Counted from the stretch's first letter, positions 25,481 through 35,636 are shown. The stretch: 64,000 bases of DNA from Rhodopirellula bahusiensis (GCF_002727185.1 NZ_NIZW01000001.1:124001-188000); one strand, 5' to 3'. The notes: generated from the letters alone by a model not told the origin. A program made the numbers and translations.

Positions 25481-27583
25481 TCAGTCGCTCTTGCCTTCTG
25501 CGAGGATAAACTGCACCGCGTCAGCGATGACGTAGCCATCCGAATCGGCGTTTCGGACTTCCACGATCGCGTTCGTGCCAAACTCAAACTCACCCAGCTT
25601 GGCCCGGCCGCCGGACTTCGCATCGCGTTGATCCACTCGCACCTCATGGTGTTCTCCCGCGGCGTCGGTGATCTTCACGAATGCGTTTGTGGCTCGATTG
25701 GAATGCACCGGCCACAGCAAGTTCACATGGTAGCGTCCTGGTTGCTTTAGCTTGGCTTGATACACCGCAACGCATTCGCCCTTGCTGGCGTTGTTGTCGT
25801 GCACGTAGTTCAATCCGACTCGATTGCCTGACGAACTGCTGGTCATCCAACCGCCTTCCGTTTTCGCTTGCGAGTTGTCGACCACAATCCCATCGAGCGA
25901 CTTCGGATCGATCCCGGGTTTGGGTTTCGGGCCGGTGTAGGACAGCACTTGCTCGTCTTCCACCAAACGCTTTGCCAGCCGTTCGTAGTCGACGTCCTGA
26001 ACTGCGACTCGATCATCGATTGCCATGGCTGCGGCGGTCGCAGATGTTTGACCAAGCACCATAAAAACGGGCTCCATCCGGATCGACCCGAAGGCGATGT
26101 GTGATGCCGACAGACAAACTGGCACCAATAGATTGGACACCTCGCGTCGCTTGGGGACGAGAGATCGGTAGCTGATACCGTACGGCGGGAAACCTCCGAC
26201 CTGGACATCGCCTTCGTTGCGGACCTGGCCTTTCTCGTCCACATAGCGTTGCTGGTTGTGCGAATCCATTGTGTAGGCCGCCAATCCGATCGGATCCTCG
26301 ACCGCCAGACCCTGACAATTGCCCTGGGTCATCACGTACTCACCTACCATTCGTCGTGCCTCACGAATGTAGAGCTGATCTTGCCAGCCGTTGCCCGCTT
26401 CGAACTCATCCTTGCACATGCCCCACCGAGACACTTGATTGCGGACGTTTTCTGGGATGCGTGGGTGGTTAGCCAACGTCCACATCAACCCTTGTTGATA
26501 CAGTCGATGCTCCGCGACGATGGCCTCGCGTTCTTCGTATGTGGCTTCGGGGTAATCATAGTTTTGGCCAATGAAGTCGGTTGAGAATCCCAATCGGTTG
26601 TTGGTGTCGGTTTTGCGATTCGGCATACCAGAATTGATCCACGGCGCCGCGTTTTCACCCGCCTCGTAGTTGCGAAGCATCAGTTCGTACCACAGCGGTT
26701 GATAGCCCTCTGGTTTATGAAATGGGATGCGGTTTTTCGGGTGATCGGTCAGACACATCCGGAAGCAGTAGGCTTGCACACGATGATCAGCGGCACCTTC
26801 TTCCCCCGGCCCGTTCGGATCGATGTGTGGAAGCAACCCGCTGCTTGAGTCACCAGGGACAACGTAGGGATCGATGCCTTTTCGCAGTTGGTGATGAATC
26901 GCCATTTTGGTCTGCACCCCGTTCAGCGTTTCGCCGTACTGCTCGTTGGCTTCTCGGCCAATCGTGTAGCTCACGCCAGCGGCGGCCAACAAATCGCCTT
27001 CATAGGTCGCATCGATGAACATGCGAGCCCGATAGGTTTCACCGGATTCCATCCGAATAGCAATGATTCGAGCGGGCAGGCTGCGGGTCATCATCAACGA
27101 AGATCGATCCAACCGCTTTCCGTAATCAACACGAATACCGTCTCGCTCGATCCAGTCTTGATAGATTGACAACGCCGCGCTGGGTTCGAACGTCCACATG
27201 GCAGCTTCTCCGGCAGCAGTTTTCGACTGGCCACCACCGCGATACTCTTCCGCTCGCTGAAACTTCCACGCCGCGGCATCTTGGTAGTAGGACGAGATGT
27301 CTTCGTAAAACTCTCGAGCGATGCCACCGATGGCCGCTTTGTTGCCGATGTCGGTTTGCCCCAAGCCACCCGTCGTCAGTCCGCCGACACGTTGACTCGG
27401 TTCAATCACGATCACGGACTTGCCCATCCGCTTGGCCTGCACCGCAGCTGCGATTCCAGCCGATGTGCCGCCGTAGACGATCAAGTCCACCGGTTCAGAA
27501 TCCGCAGCTTTGGCTGGCATCGACCATACGAACAGCAGCAGCGTCAGTGAAAAACAGAGGTTCGATCGTGGTGTCAATCTCAT
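25481..27583 (-). CDS. secreted FAD-dependent oxidoreductase with golvesin-type C-terminal domain
   Basis: Exported protein of 700 residues, often annotated as xanthan lyase in planctomycetes. The start at 27583 gives a signal peptide (SNLCFSLTLLLFVWSMPAKA). The FAD-binding Rossmann motif is DLIVYGGTSAGIAAAVQAKR, followed by VIEPSQRVGGLTTGG; an FAD_oxidored domain spans to about residue 570. The last 120 residues resemble the golvesin C-terminal beta-sandwich (GRYHVNLLWPVHSN, YVIADAVQFIL). It lies 48 bp downstream of the [2Fe-2S] protein and after a sulfatase. This suggests a role in degrading sulfated or acidic polysaccharide; the substrate is unknown. Confidence 0.85.
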   Translation of the reverse strand: MRLTPRSNLCFSLTLLLFVWSMPAKAADSEPVDLIVYGGTSAGIAAAVQAKRMGKSVIVIEPSQRVGGLTTGGLGQTDIGNKAAIGGIAREFYEDISSYYQDAAAWKFQRAEEYRGGGQSKTAAGEAAMWTFEPSAALSIYQDWIERDGIRVDYGKRLDRSSLMMTRSLPARIIAIRMESGETYRARMFIDATYEGDLLAAAGVSYTIGREANEQYGETLNGVQTKMAIHHQLRKGIDPYVVPGDSSSGLLPHIDPNGPGEEGAADHRVQAYCFRMCLTDHPKNRIPFHKPEGYQPLWYELMLRNYEAGENAAPWINSGMPNRKTDTNNRLGFSTDFIGQNYDYPEATYEEREAIVAEHRLYQQGLMWTLANHPRIPENVRNQVSRWGMCKDEFEAGNGWQDQLYIREARRMVGEYVMTQGNCQGLAVEDPIGLAAYTMDSHNQQRYVDEKGQVRNEGDVQVGGFPPYGISYRSLVPKRREVSNLLVPVCLSASHIAFGSIRMEPVFMVLGQTSATAAAMAIDDRVAVQDVDYERLAKRLVEDEQVLSYTGPKPKPGIDPKSLDGIVVDNSQAKTEGGWMTSSSSGNRVGLNYVHDNNASKGECVAVYQAKLKQPGRYHVNLLWPVHSNRATNAFVKITDAAGEHHEVRVDQRDAKSGGRAKLGEFEFGTNAIVEVRNADSDGYVIADAVQFILAEGKSD

Positions 27584-27631
27584 GCAAACGTCCAAGGAGA
27601 GGGGCATCAAGGAAGGTTCGAGTCATTCCGT

Positions 27632-28045
27632 TCAGGGAGCTAATTCATTGCGAGTGAAGCAATGTTCTTCGACGACTTCGCCGCCGATCAGATGTTCTTG
27701 GATGATGCGTTCGAGCACCTCCGGCGTGCAGTCGCGATACCAAACGCCATCAGGATAAACGACCGCGATCGGCCCGGCGGCACACACCTGCAAACAATTG
27801 GCCTTGGTGCGAATGACACTGGCATTGGTACCGACCAACCCAAGTTCCTTGAGCCGCCGTTTGAGGTAGTTCCAAGATTCCAAGCTGGCGTCTTTGTCGC
27901 AGCACTTTGGTTTGGTTTGATCCGCGCACAGAAACAAATGCCGCTTTGCCGATCGGATGCCAAGCTTGCCAGCGATCTCTTGCAAAGATTCGGATTCAAC
28001 CAAGTCGTTTGATTCTTGTGAACCAGAGTTGGGGTCTGCGGTCAT
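27632..28045 (-). CDS. thioredoxin-like [2Fe-2S] ferredoxin
   Basis: Predicted 137-residue electron carrier of the thioredoxin-like 2Fe-2S ferredoxin family. Four cysteines appear in the expected order: [10 protein letters not shown] in the first loop and CLQVCAAGP in the second, followed by [10 protein letters not shown] typical of the fold. The start at 28045 overlaps the upstream sulfatase stop by 4 nt (ATGA), so the two are probably translationally coupled; the longer frame to 28234 is inside the sulfatase gene. Its functional link to the sulfatase is unclear. Confidence 0.88.
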   Translation of the reverse strand: MTADPNSGSQESNDLVESESLQEIAGKLGIRSAKRHLFLCADQTKPKCCDKDASLESWNYLKRRLKELGLVGTNASVIRTKANCLQVCAAGPIAVVYPDGVWYRDCTPEVLERIIQEHLIGGEVVEEHCFTRNELAP

Positions 28046-29532
28046 GGGTTTTCCTTCGATGACGTCGATGGCTCGGGCCGTGGTTCCCAAGCGCCATAGT
28101 GTTTTGCGGATTGCCCCGACCAATATGGCGACGATCCCCACAGCGGCACCGTCGTCAGCATCGATTCCCACGCCCCCAATTCTCGAAACAGTTCGCTCAT
28201 TCGTTCGGGATGTTTCGCCGACAAATCGTGACATTCAGACACGTCGCTGGCGACATCAAACAACTCCGCGGGTCGATGCGACGGACGTAGCAATTTGTCC
28301 GCGCCGTCCAAGATCGCGGCTTGCCCCTGCAATCGCCAATACAAACGGCGAGGCGGCTCGCTACCGTCGACCAAGTGAGCCGTCATGTCGATTCCGTCGT
28401 GCGTTCCGACCAACCGGTTCATTCGCTTTCGATTCGATGCATCCTCGTGTGACATCGGATCGGCCAAAGGCAGCGGTTGCGTGCCCGCGGCGGAACAAAA
28501 CGTCGGCAGCAGATCCAGCGAACTCACCACGCCGTCGTAACGTTTTCCGGCGGGGAACTTTGCTGGCCAAGTCCAAATCATTGGCACGCGAATTCCGCCT
28601 TCGCGCATCGAACCTTTGACACCACGAAGCGGGCCGTTCCAACTGCCGTTGTTGGTTGCACCTCCGTTATCAGAAAAGAATACCAGCAGGGTATTGTCCC
28701 ATTGGCCGGTCTCTTCCAAGTGGTTTCGAATTCGGCCGACACCTCGATCCAGTGCGAACATCATCGCAGCGTAGGTTCGTCGCTTCTTGTTTTCGATATT
28801 TGCAAAGCGAGCCAAGTCCGCTTCCGTGGCATGCATCGGCGTGTGCGGTGCGTTGTAGGAAAAGAACACAAACCACGGTTGGTCCGGCGTGTCAGCTTCG
28901 TGCCGGTCGATGAACCGCAATCCTTCGTCGGTGAAGAAATCTGTCAGGTACTCACTGGAGAAGTCCTCGACTCGCTGGCCGTTGCATTCGATCGAGTGCT
29001 TCATCGTGGTGGGAAAGTAATGATGACTCCCGGTGAGCATTCCACAAAAGTGATCAAAGCCGCGGAGGTTGGGATGGTGCATCTCTCCCATTCCCAGGTG
29101 CCACTTCCCGATCAATGCGGTCGCGTAGCCGGCGGCACTCAGATGATCACCCAGTGTTCTTTCGCTCGCTGGCAATCCCAGCAACTCCGGCCGAGTCGCA
29201 TAGCTTGCGGATGATGCATTCAAGTTGCCCTCGTAGCCAAAACGCCTTGGATCACGTCCGGTCAACAAACCGGCTCGCGATGGCGAACACACGGAACTGG
29301 CCACATAGGCTTGCGAGCACAACACGCCGGATGCGGCAAGCCCGTCCAGGTTCGGTGTTTGCAATGTTTCGCTGCCCATGCACCCCATGTCACCGTAGCC
29401 CATGTCGTCCGCCAAAATCACCACGATGTTCGGCGTGGCTGACTCAGCGGCAATGGATGTTTCGGCGACGAAGGCCAAACACAAAGACAGCAAAAAGAGA
29501 CGAGAAACCGCGGCTAGAAGGGTCGCTGGCAT
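28042..29532 (-). CDS. sulfatase (formylglycine type), secreted
   Basis: Arylsulfatase-family hydrolase of 496 residues with a signal peptide ([20 protein letters not shown]). The metal site begins [16 protein letters not shown], and the formylglycine signature is C82-S-P-S-R-A-G. Start at 29532 is preferred over 29583 because it places the signal peptide at the N-terminus. It should remove sulfate esters from polysaccharides after maturation by formylglycine-generating enzyme, which is not encoded here. It is the first gene of a three-gene minus-strand operon, and its start faces the second sulfatase across 220 bp. Confidence 0.92.
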   Translation of the reverse strand: MPATLLAAVSRLFLLSLCLAFVAETSIAAESATPNIVVILADDMGYGDMGCMGSETLQTPNLDGLAASGVLCSQAYVASSVCSPSRAGLLTGRDPRRFGYEGNLNASSASYATRPELLGLPASERTLGDHLSAAGYATALIGKWHLGMGEMHHPNLRGFDHFCGMLTGSHHYFPTTMKHSIECNGQRVEDFSSEYLTDFFTDEGLRFIDRHEADTPDQPWFVFFSYNAPHTPMHATEADLARFANIENKKRRTYAAMMFALDRGVGRIRNHLEETGQWDNTLLVFFSDNGGATNNGSWNGPLRGVKGSMREGGIRVPMIWTWPAKFPAGKRYDGVVSSLDLLPTFCSAAGTQPLPLADPMSHEDASNRKRMNRLVGTHDGIDMTAHLVDGSEPPRRLYWRLQGQAAILDGADKLLRPSHRPAELFDVASDVSECHDLSAKHPERMSELFRELGAWESMLTTVPLWGSSPYWSGQSAKHYGAWEPRPEPSTSSKENP

Positions 29533-29752
29533 GATGAATGGAGGCGGGGTTCGATCAGGAAGGCGGGGAGGAAGGAGAGCCACAGTCTATTTGACACTGG
29601 GCCTCGAACCCAAGATGCTAGCGGCTCCAGCGACAAAGAAGGCAGAAAACATCCCGCCCGTCCGCTGTCGCTCCACAAGCGTTCATGTTCTTGCAACAAC
29701 GCCTGTGCCCCACCGCGTTTCGACGCACCACCCCACCACAAAATCGACCGAG

Positions 29753-31207
29753 ATGCCTGAGCCAACCTTTCTCTCAAGGGCCGCCGTTACCGTTCTCTGT
29801 ATCGTCGCGTTGGCACCCGCCTTCGCCACAGCAGAAACATCCAATCGCCCTAATATCCTGTTCATTCTGGCGGACGATTTGGCTTGGTCCGACTTGGGCT
29901 GCTACGGGCATCCATGGCACGACACTCCGCACTTGGATCGATTGGCATCAGATGGGGTTCGCTTCACCCAGGCCTACTCGCCCGCGCCAATTTGCTCCGC
30001 TTCCCGAGCGTCCATTTTGACCGGCAAGACGCCCGCTCGATTGCACTTTGAGTTTGTTACCAAGAATGAACCAGGACAACAAAAGATTGATTTGCCGACA
30101 CTGCTGTCCGCTCCGCCGCTGACGTTGAACCTGCCGCTCGCCGAGCGGACCATCGCCGAATGCTTGAACGACGAGGGCTACCAAACCGCGTTCTTTGGCA
30201 AGTGGCACGTCAGCTCGCATCATCAACGTTACTTGGGTTGGAGCCCCACGCACGGACCCAAACAACAAGGGTTTGAGGTCGCCGAAGAAGACTACGGCGC
30301 ACACCCATACAACTGGAAACGTTCACCAGTCGAACCGATCACCGAAGTCGGCACATTCGCACCCGACTCGATGGTTGACCGAGTGGGCGACTTCCTTCGA
30401 AAGCAACACGATCGCCCGTACTTCGCGATGGCGTCTTCGTTCTATGTCCACACTCCCGTTCGCACTCCATGCCGTTGGTTGCGAGAAAAGTATGACGCTC
30501 GTGTTCCCTCGAATTCTAAGAGGCGTAAGAACCGAATCGAGTACGCGGCTTTCTTGGAAACGTTTGACCATCACGTCGGGCAAATCCTCGAATCGCTCGA
30601 TGCGTCCGGACAAGCCGACCAGACCATCGTGGTTTTCTACTCCGACAACGGCGGGCATCCCGAGTACACCGCCAACGCTCCGCTGCGAGGTTCCAAGTGG
30701 AACCTGTATGAAGGCGGCATTCGTGTGCCGATGATGGTTCGTTGGCCGGACAAGATCGCAGGTAAAACCGTGAACGATCAGCCCGTCATCGGGTACGACT
30801 TGCTGCCCACGATGATCGACTGGGCCGGCGGCGATCCGCCGGAGTGCGATGGCGAAAGCATTGCGACTGCGATGCATGGTCAGGCCAAAACGACATCTAA
30901 CGAACGCTCGTTGATCTGGCACTTTCCGTATTACCATCCCGAGACCGGCTTCGCCAAAGCTCCGGATTCAATCGGCGTTGATGATTTCACAACCAGCCGG
31001 ACTCGTCCGCAGTCGGCCATTCGCCGTGGCCGGTACAAGTTGCTCCAGTTCGCGGAGGACGATCGCGTCGAACTCTACGATCTCGACACTGACATTGGCG
31101 AGCAGAATGACTTGTCCAGCGAGCAGCCTGATCTCGCTGCGAAGCTTCGACAGGAACTGCAGGAAACGCTCACTCGGCAAAACGCTCGCTTTGCCACAGC
31201 CAATTGA
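29753..31207 (+). CDS. sulfatase (formylglycine type), secreted
   Basis: Second sulfatase, 484 residues, divergent from the first. The signal peptide is RAAVTVLCIVALAPAFATA. Metal-binding starts at ILFILADDLAWSDLGC, and the maturation signature is C81-S-A-S-R-A-S, a permitted C-x-A-x-R variant. It also has GKWHVSSH and VVFYSDNGGH, both typical. The open frame upstream to 29402 overlaps the other sulfatase and is not real. Sequence differs enough from its neighbour to suggest different sulfate-ester substrates. Confidence 0.92.
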   Translation: MPEPTFLSRAAVTVLCIVALAPAFATAETSNRPNILFILADDLAWSDLGCYGHPWHDTPHLDRLASDGVRFTQAYSPAPICSASRASILTGKTPARLHFEFVTKNEPGQQKIDLPTLLSAPPLTLNLPLAERTIAECLNDEGYQTAFFGKWHVSSHHQRYLGWSPTHGPKQQGFEVAEEDYGAHPYNWKRSPVEPITEVGTFAPDSMVDRVGDFLRKQHDRPYFAMASSFYVHTPVRTPCRWLREKYDARVPSNSKRRKNRIEYAAFLETFDHHVGQILESLDASGQADQTIVVFYSDNGGHPEYTANAPLRGSKWNLYEGGIRVPMMVRWPDKIAGKTVNDQPVIGYDLLPTMIDWAGGDPPECDGESIATAMHGQAKTTSNERSLIWHFPYYHPETGFAKAPDSIGVDDFTTSRTRPQSAIRRGRYKLLQFAEDDRVELYDLDTDIGEQNDLSSEQPDLAAKLRQELQETLTRQNARFATAN

Positions 31208-31354
31208 CTCATCCGATCGCCGGTATCCAACCCGCATATTGCCGTCAAACCTTGCGGCCATTGCGGGTTCTACGTGCCGATTGAATCGAACAATGGCAGC
31301 AATCTGAATCTTCCGATTGAACCGAGTATCCCCAACATTCCCAGGATGCTCGAT

Positions 31355-32413
31355 ATGCGTTTGTGTTTCACGGCGACCACAGTCTTTCTCGCTTTGTACT
31401 CCACCATTGCCCACGCAGATTCTCCCGGCCGGAAAGATTTGGCGGACAAGCACGCTCCCGCCGGCATCATGGGCGATCACTTGCACGATAAAGGCGAGTG
31501 GATGGTCGAGTACAAGTACATGGTTATGTCGATGGAAGACAATCGCATCGGCGAGAACACGATCAGCGATCAAGACGCGATTGGTCCGGCAGGGCCTCCA
31601 CCCGGCATCATCGTCGAAGGCATCCAAACCAACGCCGGTGCCACCCCCACGCAGATGACCATGGAAATGCACATGGCACACATCATGTACGGGGCATCGG
31701 ATGACATCACGCTGTACACGATGCTGATGATGCCGGCGTTGACGATGGACCACATTCGCGGCGACGGAAACCCAGCCGGCCGGGGCGGCGAATTCACAAC
31801 CCACAACAGTGGCTTTGGTGACACGTCGTTCGGTGCGTTGCTGCGGCTCTACAGCACCGACTCGCAAGACTTCCTCGTCAACCTCGGATGCTCCGTCCCA
31901 ACCGGCGACATCTATCGCGAATCCACCGCACCGACCAACGGCATGATGTCCCAACCGTTGCCGTACCCCATGCGACTCGGCAGCGGCACGTTCAACGCTC
32001 GTCCAGGAGTGACCTGGAAATACTTCCGCGATTGGTGGAGCGGTGGCGTCCAGTTCCAAACCGATTTGCCAATCGGTCGCAACTATCGTGGGTACAGCGT
32101 CAGTGATGAGTTTCGCTTGAACTCCTGGACCAGCGTTCTGTTGACCGACAATTGGTCCGTGTCGCTCCGCGGTGAACACCTGTGGCGCACGGACTACGAC
32201 GGCGCCGACTCTTCGGCCGACAACCTGTTGATTTCCACCAACGTCGAAGAATTCCGAGGCGGTTACTGGTACAACCTCGGCATCGGCACCCAGTTGATGG
32301 CCCACGGTCACTACTTCAACTTCGAGTTCGTGCCGACCATTGCACAAGACCTGGACGGCATCCAACTGGAAACCGATTACTCCGTCATCGCCAGTTGGTC
32401 CAAGGCTTGGTAA
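31355..32413 (+). CDS. putative outer-membrane beta-barrel protein (transporter-like)
   Basis: Exported protein of 352 residues. The start at 31355 is backed by AGGA at 31343-31346 with 8-nt spacing; ATG at 31346 is an alternative. The signal peptide is MRLCFTATTVFLALYSTIAHA. The rest alternates hydrophobic and polar residues, with many aromatic strand ends and a C-terminal SVIASWSKAW, as in barrel proteins. There is a Met/His-rich segment (MTMEMHMAHIMYG). It resembles the phenol MetA-pathway/transporter-type barrel family. It follows the sulfatase by 147 bp on the same strand and is convergent with btaB, 22 bp away. Confidence 0.65.
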   Translation: MRLCFTATTVFLALYSTIAHADSPGRKDLADKHAPAGIMGDHLHDKGEWMVEYKYMVMSMEDNRIGENTISDQDAIGPAGPPPGIIVEGIQTNAGATPTQMTMEMHMAHIMYGASDDITLYTMLMMPALTMDHIRGDGNPAGRGGEFTTHNSGFGDTSFGALLRLYSTDSQDFLVNLGCSVPTGDIYRESTAPTNGMMSQPLPYPMRLGSGTFNARPGVTWKYFRDWWSGGVQFQTDLPIGRNYRGYSVSDEFRLNSWTSVLLTDNWSVSLRGEHLWRTDYDGADSSADNLLISTNVEEFRGGYWYNLGIGTQLMAHGHYFNFEFVPTIAQDLDGIQLETDYSVIASWSKAW

Positions 32414-32435
32414 GAGAACGAAGCAACTTCGCTCC

Positions 32436-33191
32436 TCAGTTGGCTGGTTTCCGACCGAGGAACAAATAGTACGGTGCCTTGATGAGCGGCATGTAGGGAA
32501 CGCTTCCCAGCCGTTCATCACAACGTTCGGTCTCGAATTGGCGGTTGAGCATCGCCAGATGATCGCTGGACAAGTAAACGTTGTCCGACGCGAACCAGAG
32601 CGACCAAAACGTTCGCCGCAGCCAACCGTGTTGACGCCTACCCGACGCAGCGTGTTTTCGCGAAACGTGAAAGTCCGTCACGGCGATGGTTCCGCCGGGC
32701 TTGAGGATTCGCCGAGCAATCAAAACGCTTTCGAACCAGTCCGGAATCATCGTCAGTGAATACGAAAACGTGACGACATCAACGCTGTTTTCAGGCAACT
32801 CAAACTTGGTCGCATCAGCATGATGCAGCGTCACATTCTTGAGCTCATGATCCTCAATCCGCTCCGACGCGACCTTCAACAGCGATTGTGAAAGGTCGAC
32901 CAAGTGAACTTCGGAAAGCGACTTCGACTGTTCTTCCACCGAGAACAAGTTGTGCCCGGTTCCGGCACCGAAATCGACCCAGACACCATCGTCAGGGAAG
33001 TCCACCCACGACATCAATTCGGATCGCCCGTGCAGCAACTTCGCTCGAAACGAATCGTAGTGGGAAGCTTGCCCTTCGTAGAAACTCTCGAGCCGTTCGC
33101 CATGTGTTTTGCCACGCACGGGACGAAACAGCAAATGCCAAAGGACTTTCAGATCGTCGAGACGTGAGGTGGGTTTGACAGCCTCACTCAT
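32436..33191 (-). CDS. btaB: BtaB-like SAM-dependent N-methyltransferase (betaine lipid synthesis)
   Basis: Predicted to trimethylate diacylglyceryl-homoserine to the betaine lipid DGTS. The 251 residues have the SAM-binding motif VWVDFGAGTGHN, acidic VHLVDLS, and RRILKPGGTIAVTDFH as motif III. The assignment rests mainly on context: its ATG overlaps the BtaA stop codon by 4 nt, and the FYEGQASHYDSFRAKLLHGR segment is typical of the BtaB group. Probably cytoplasmic and membrane-associated. Confidence 0.85.
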   Translation of the reverse strand: MSEAVKPTSRLDDLKVLWHLLFRPVRGKTHGERLESFYEGQASHYDSFRAKLLHGRSELMSWVDFPDDGVWVDFGAGTGHNLFSVEEQSKSLSEVHLVDLSQSLLKVASERIEDHELKNVTLHHADATKFELPENSVDVVTFSYSLTMIPDWFESVLIARRILKPGGTIAVTDFHVSRKHAASGRRQHGWLRRTFWSLWFASDNVYLSSDHLAMLNRQFETERCDERLGSVPYMPLIKAPYYLFLGRKPAN

Positions 33192-34435
33192 GCCGCCACT
33201 CCAGCCGATTCGGTCGTTGCGTCAGTCTCACCCGCCATGCGACCAAACAAATCGGCGATGTAGAAACTGCCATAGGTGTGGACTCGATCTCGAGCGTGCA
33301 AGGAAGTTGCCAATTCATCGTGGTAGTGAAGCAAGTCGCCCAGTTGAACTTGACTACCTTCGTGCTGCAACATCAGAGGATTGACAAAGTCGACCGCCAA
33401 GGCCGCGCTTCGCCACAAAACGCGAGCGTCGGACGTGGCACGATTCAGGATGCTCTGCCACTCCGATGCCAATAACTCGGGATAGCGGTCGTACAACCAG
33501 TCCATGTGATCAAGCAACACGAAGCGTGAAATTGGCTGATCATGCTCAGTCAAGAAACCTTCGACCGTGTTGGTGTGCGTTTGAACGCGATCAACCAAAC
33601 CGCCCTTCAACGTCTCGAAGTTTTCCTCTTTGAGATATTCCGGGCAGCATTCGGGCGTGTAGCTGCCCGTCAGATAGACTCGCCAGAAGTAGTTGTCACG
33701 CAATGGGAGCGTTTTGAAAACCGCTTCGATCCGGTCTTGGATGAACCCGCCAATGCCGCCGGGATAGCATTGATCGAGTTGGTTGCGCTGACTGCGTGGG
33801 ACACCGAGCATCGCCAGCGTCGTGTCTCGACGCAAAGCCCAACGGAGCGGTTTGCTCCAGAGCAACCGGTTGATGTCGCGTTCCTGGTAGATCTCACGCT
33901 GCTGATCTACCGATTCCGCTTTCAGCAGTTCCGCGATCGCTTCCTTCAAACCGGCAGGCCGCTTCAGGTAACCGTTGACCAACCAAGCAAACAATCCTGA
34001 CGTTCCGCGAAAGTAGAAGCTTTTACGGCGGGAAGTCCCGTCAAAGAAGTCCAAACGACGATCCCAAATCGATCGCACATCCTCAGTCAGCGAGCTGCGA
34101 ACGTGATTGTGATACAGCGATTGCCAATCGGCGTGGTAGCCGCGGCCAAACACGTCAAAAAAGTCTTGGTATTTCAATGTGCGTATTGACGCACACTTCA
34201 ATTCCAACAATGCGTTTTGTAACGGGTTCATATCGACGGCGTGCACCGACCTGGGTGACTGCAGTGCATAGTCCAGAGCATTGCACCCTGCGGACGTGAT
34301 CACGAGAACGGAATCATCTGGTCCCAGCGAGAGTGCTTGGCGGTCGATGCGGGGGTCTTCCCAGCAAGTGTTGTAGACGAGGTTCTTTTGGTGAACGACT
34401 TTGAAGCACTTGTTGCCGAGCCAGTTTGCGACCAT
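33188..34435 (-). CDS. btaA: BtaA-like SAM:diacylglycerol 3-amino-3-carboxypropyltransferase
   Basis: First enzyme of betaine lipid synthesis, moving the 3-amino-3-carboxypropyl group of SAM onto diacylglycerol. The 415-residue DUF3419 protein shows QKNLVYNTCWEDPRIDRQAL and LVITSAGCNALDYAL, the family signature, then VHAVDMNPLQNALLELK for SAM binding. It sits 48 bp after a PlcP-like phosphoesterase gene and overlaps btaB, forming a three-gene operon. Confidence 0.92.
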   Translation of the reverse strand: MVANWLGNKCFKVVHQKNLVYNTCWEDPRIDRQALSLGPDDSVLVITSAGCNALDYALQSPRSVHAVDMNPLQNALLELKCASIRTLKYQDFFDVFGRGYHADWQSLYHNHVRSSLTEDVRSIWDRRLDFFDGTSRRKSFYFRGTSGLFAWLVNGYLKRPAGLKEAIAELLKAESVDQQREIYQERDINRLLWSKPLRWALRRDTTLAMLGVPRSQRNQLDQCYPGGIGGFIQDRIEAVFKTLPLRDNYFWRVYLTGSYTPECCPEYLKEENFETLKGGLVDRVQTHTNTVEGFLTEHDQPISRFVLLDHMDWLYDRYPELLASEWQSILNRATSDARVLWRSAALAVDFVNPLMLQHEGSQVQLGDLLHYHDELATSLHARDRVHTYGSFYIADLFGRMAGETDATTESAGVAA

Positions 34436-34483
34436 GCGAGATTGACTTTCGTTGTGATGGAAAAACTTGGAATGTTCGATGCA

Positions 34484-35380
34484 TCAAGCGGCGTAACCGC
34501 TCGATGACGTCCCGGCACCTGCCGCGACGAGTTCTCTTTCTTCGGTGTCCGTCGATGCTTCTTCGTGGAAGGTTCGACTCATAGGCCCGCGTTGAGCTGG
34601 AAGACGAAGAAACAGATCCTCGTCATAGCGTCGGACCAAATGCAGTTGGCCATCGTGGCGTTCGACCAACCCGGTGCAGTTCTCAACCCAATCTCCCGTG
34701 TTGCAATACCACATCGCATTGCCCTTCACGATGTCGGGCGTGTGGATGTGACCGCAAATCACTCCGTCGCAATCGTTTTGTCTGGCATGATTCAGAATCT
34801 TGCTTTCGAACCCGCTGACAAACCGAATCCAGCGTTTGACGCGATCTTTCAAAACGGAACAAACGCCGTGCGGATTGCGATCACGATGCTGCCAAGTTTT
34901 GTGATACCAACGGTTCAGGCAAAGACAGGCGTCGTAGATCGTCGTCGTCCCCTTGGACAACCACTGAGCGTTGTTTTCGACGCAATCAAAAAGGTCACCG
35001 TGCGTGACCAAAAACTTCCAGCCGGCGACCGTTTCCAAAACGAACTCGTCTTCCACTTCAAACCGCGGCAGCGTCGCCAAGCATCCCGCACGGAAGGCGG
35101 GGTTGCGAAGAAAAGCGTCGTGGTTGCCGGAGACGTAGTGAATCTTCGTACCTCGTTGAGCAAGGCTGATCAGGTGAGCGACGATGTCGTCACACACGCT
35201 CGACCAATGCCATCCCGTGTTGATCTTCCACCCGTCGATGAAGTCGCCCACCAAATACAGTGAGTCGGGCTGAAATTCGCGAAGGAACGCGAGAAACTCT
35301 TCGGCACGCGAATGCTTCGATCCTAGATGCACGTCGCTTACCAAGAGCGTCCGGACCGGTGTCGGGGCGGGCCGCTGCAT
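34484..35380 (-). CDS. PlcP-like metallophosphoesterase (phospholipid turnover)
   Basis: Calcineurin-like phosphoesterase of 298 residues. Metal-binding motifs are in order: SDVHLGSKHSRAEEF, GDFIDGW, VSGNHDAFLR, VTHGDLFD and ICGHIHTPDI, and the C-terminal NTGDWVENCTGLVE is typical of the PlcP/COG2908 group. The family includes LpxH, but the btaA-btaB neighbours favour the phospholipase C role known for PlcP, which releases diacylglycerol from phospholipids during phosphate limitation. The start at 35380 removes a non-conserved extension to 35482. I found no convincing Pho box upstream. Confidence 0.82.
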   Translation of the reverse strand: MQRPAPTPVRTLLVSDVHLGSKHSRAEEFLAFLREFQPDSLYLVGDFIDGWKINTGWHWSSVCDDIVAHLISLAQRGTKIHYVSGNHDAFLRNPAFRAGCLATLPRFEVEDEFVLETVAGWKFLVTHGDLFDCVENNAQWLSKGTTTIYDACLCLNRWYHKTWQHRDRNPHGVCSVLKDRVKRWIRFVSGFESKILNHARQNDCDGVICGHIHTPDIVKGNAMWYCNTGDWVENCTGLVERHDGQLHLVRRYDEDLFLRLPAQRGPMSRTFHEEASTDTEERELVAAGAGTSSSGYAA

Positions 35381-35602
35381 ACCAGCTTCCTTGGCTTGGA
35401 AGGATTGGAAACGGTCGCCCCCTGCTCGAAGAAGTCCATCTTTGAGCCACTGGGATGCAATCCAATGCTGAACGACCGTCACTTGAAACTGAATTCGAGC
35501 GAAGAGTATCAGGCGAGTGTGACGTTCTTGTTAACGCCCGATGCGGGTTGCAGGAAACTTCGAGTCTCCACCGCAACCGCATCTCTCGGATTGTCACAGC
35601 GC

Positions 35603-35636
35603 AAAAAAAATCGCCCGATGGATTACATCGGGCGAT
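35603..35636 (-). terminator. rho-independent terminator of the porin gene
   Basis: An 11-bp perfect stem (35610-35620 with 35626-35636) has a 5-nt loop and is followed on the minus strand by eight T (A8 at 35603-35610). It lies about 35 bp downstream of the porin stop codon at 35670. Confidence 0.92.

Noticed and set aside
30968-32521. 517-codon minus-strand open frame
   Set aside because: Opposite to the sulfatase end and the beta-barrel gene, both of which have clear signal peptides and motifs.
35381-35540. PHO box upstream of the PlcP-BtaA-BtaB operon
   Set aside because: No pair of CTGTCAT-like direct repeats with 11-bp spacing is visible; a family-specific matrix would be needed.
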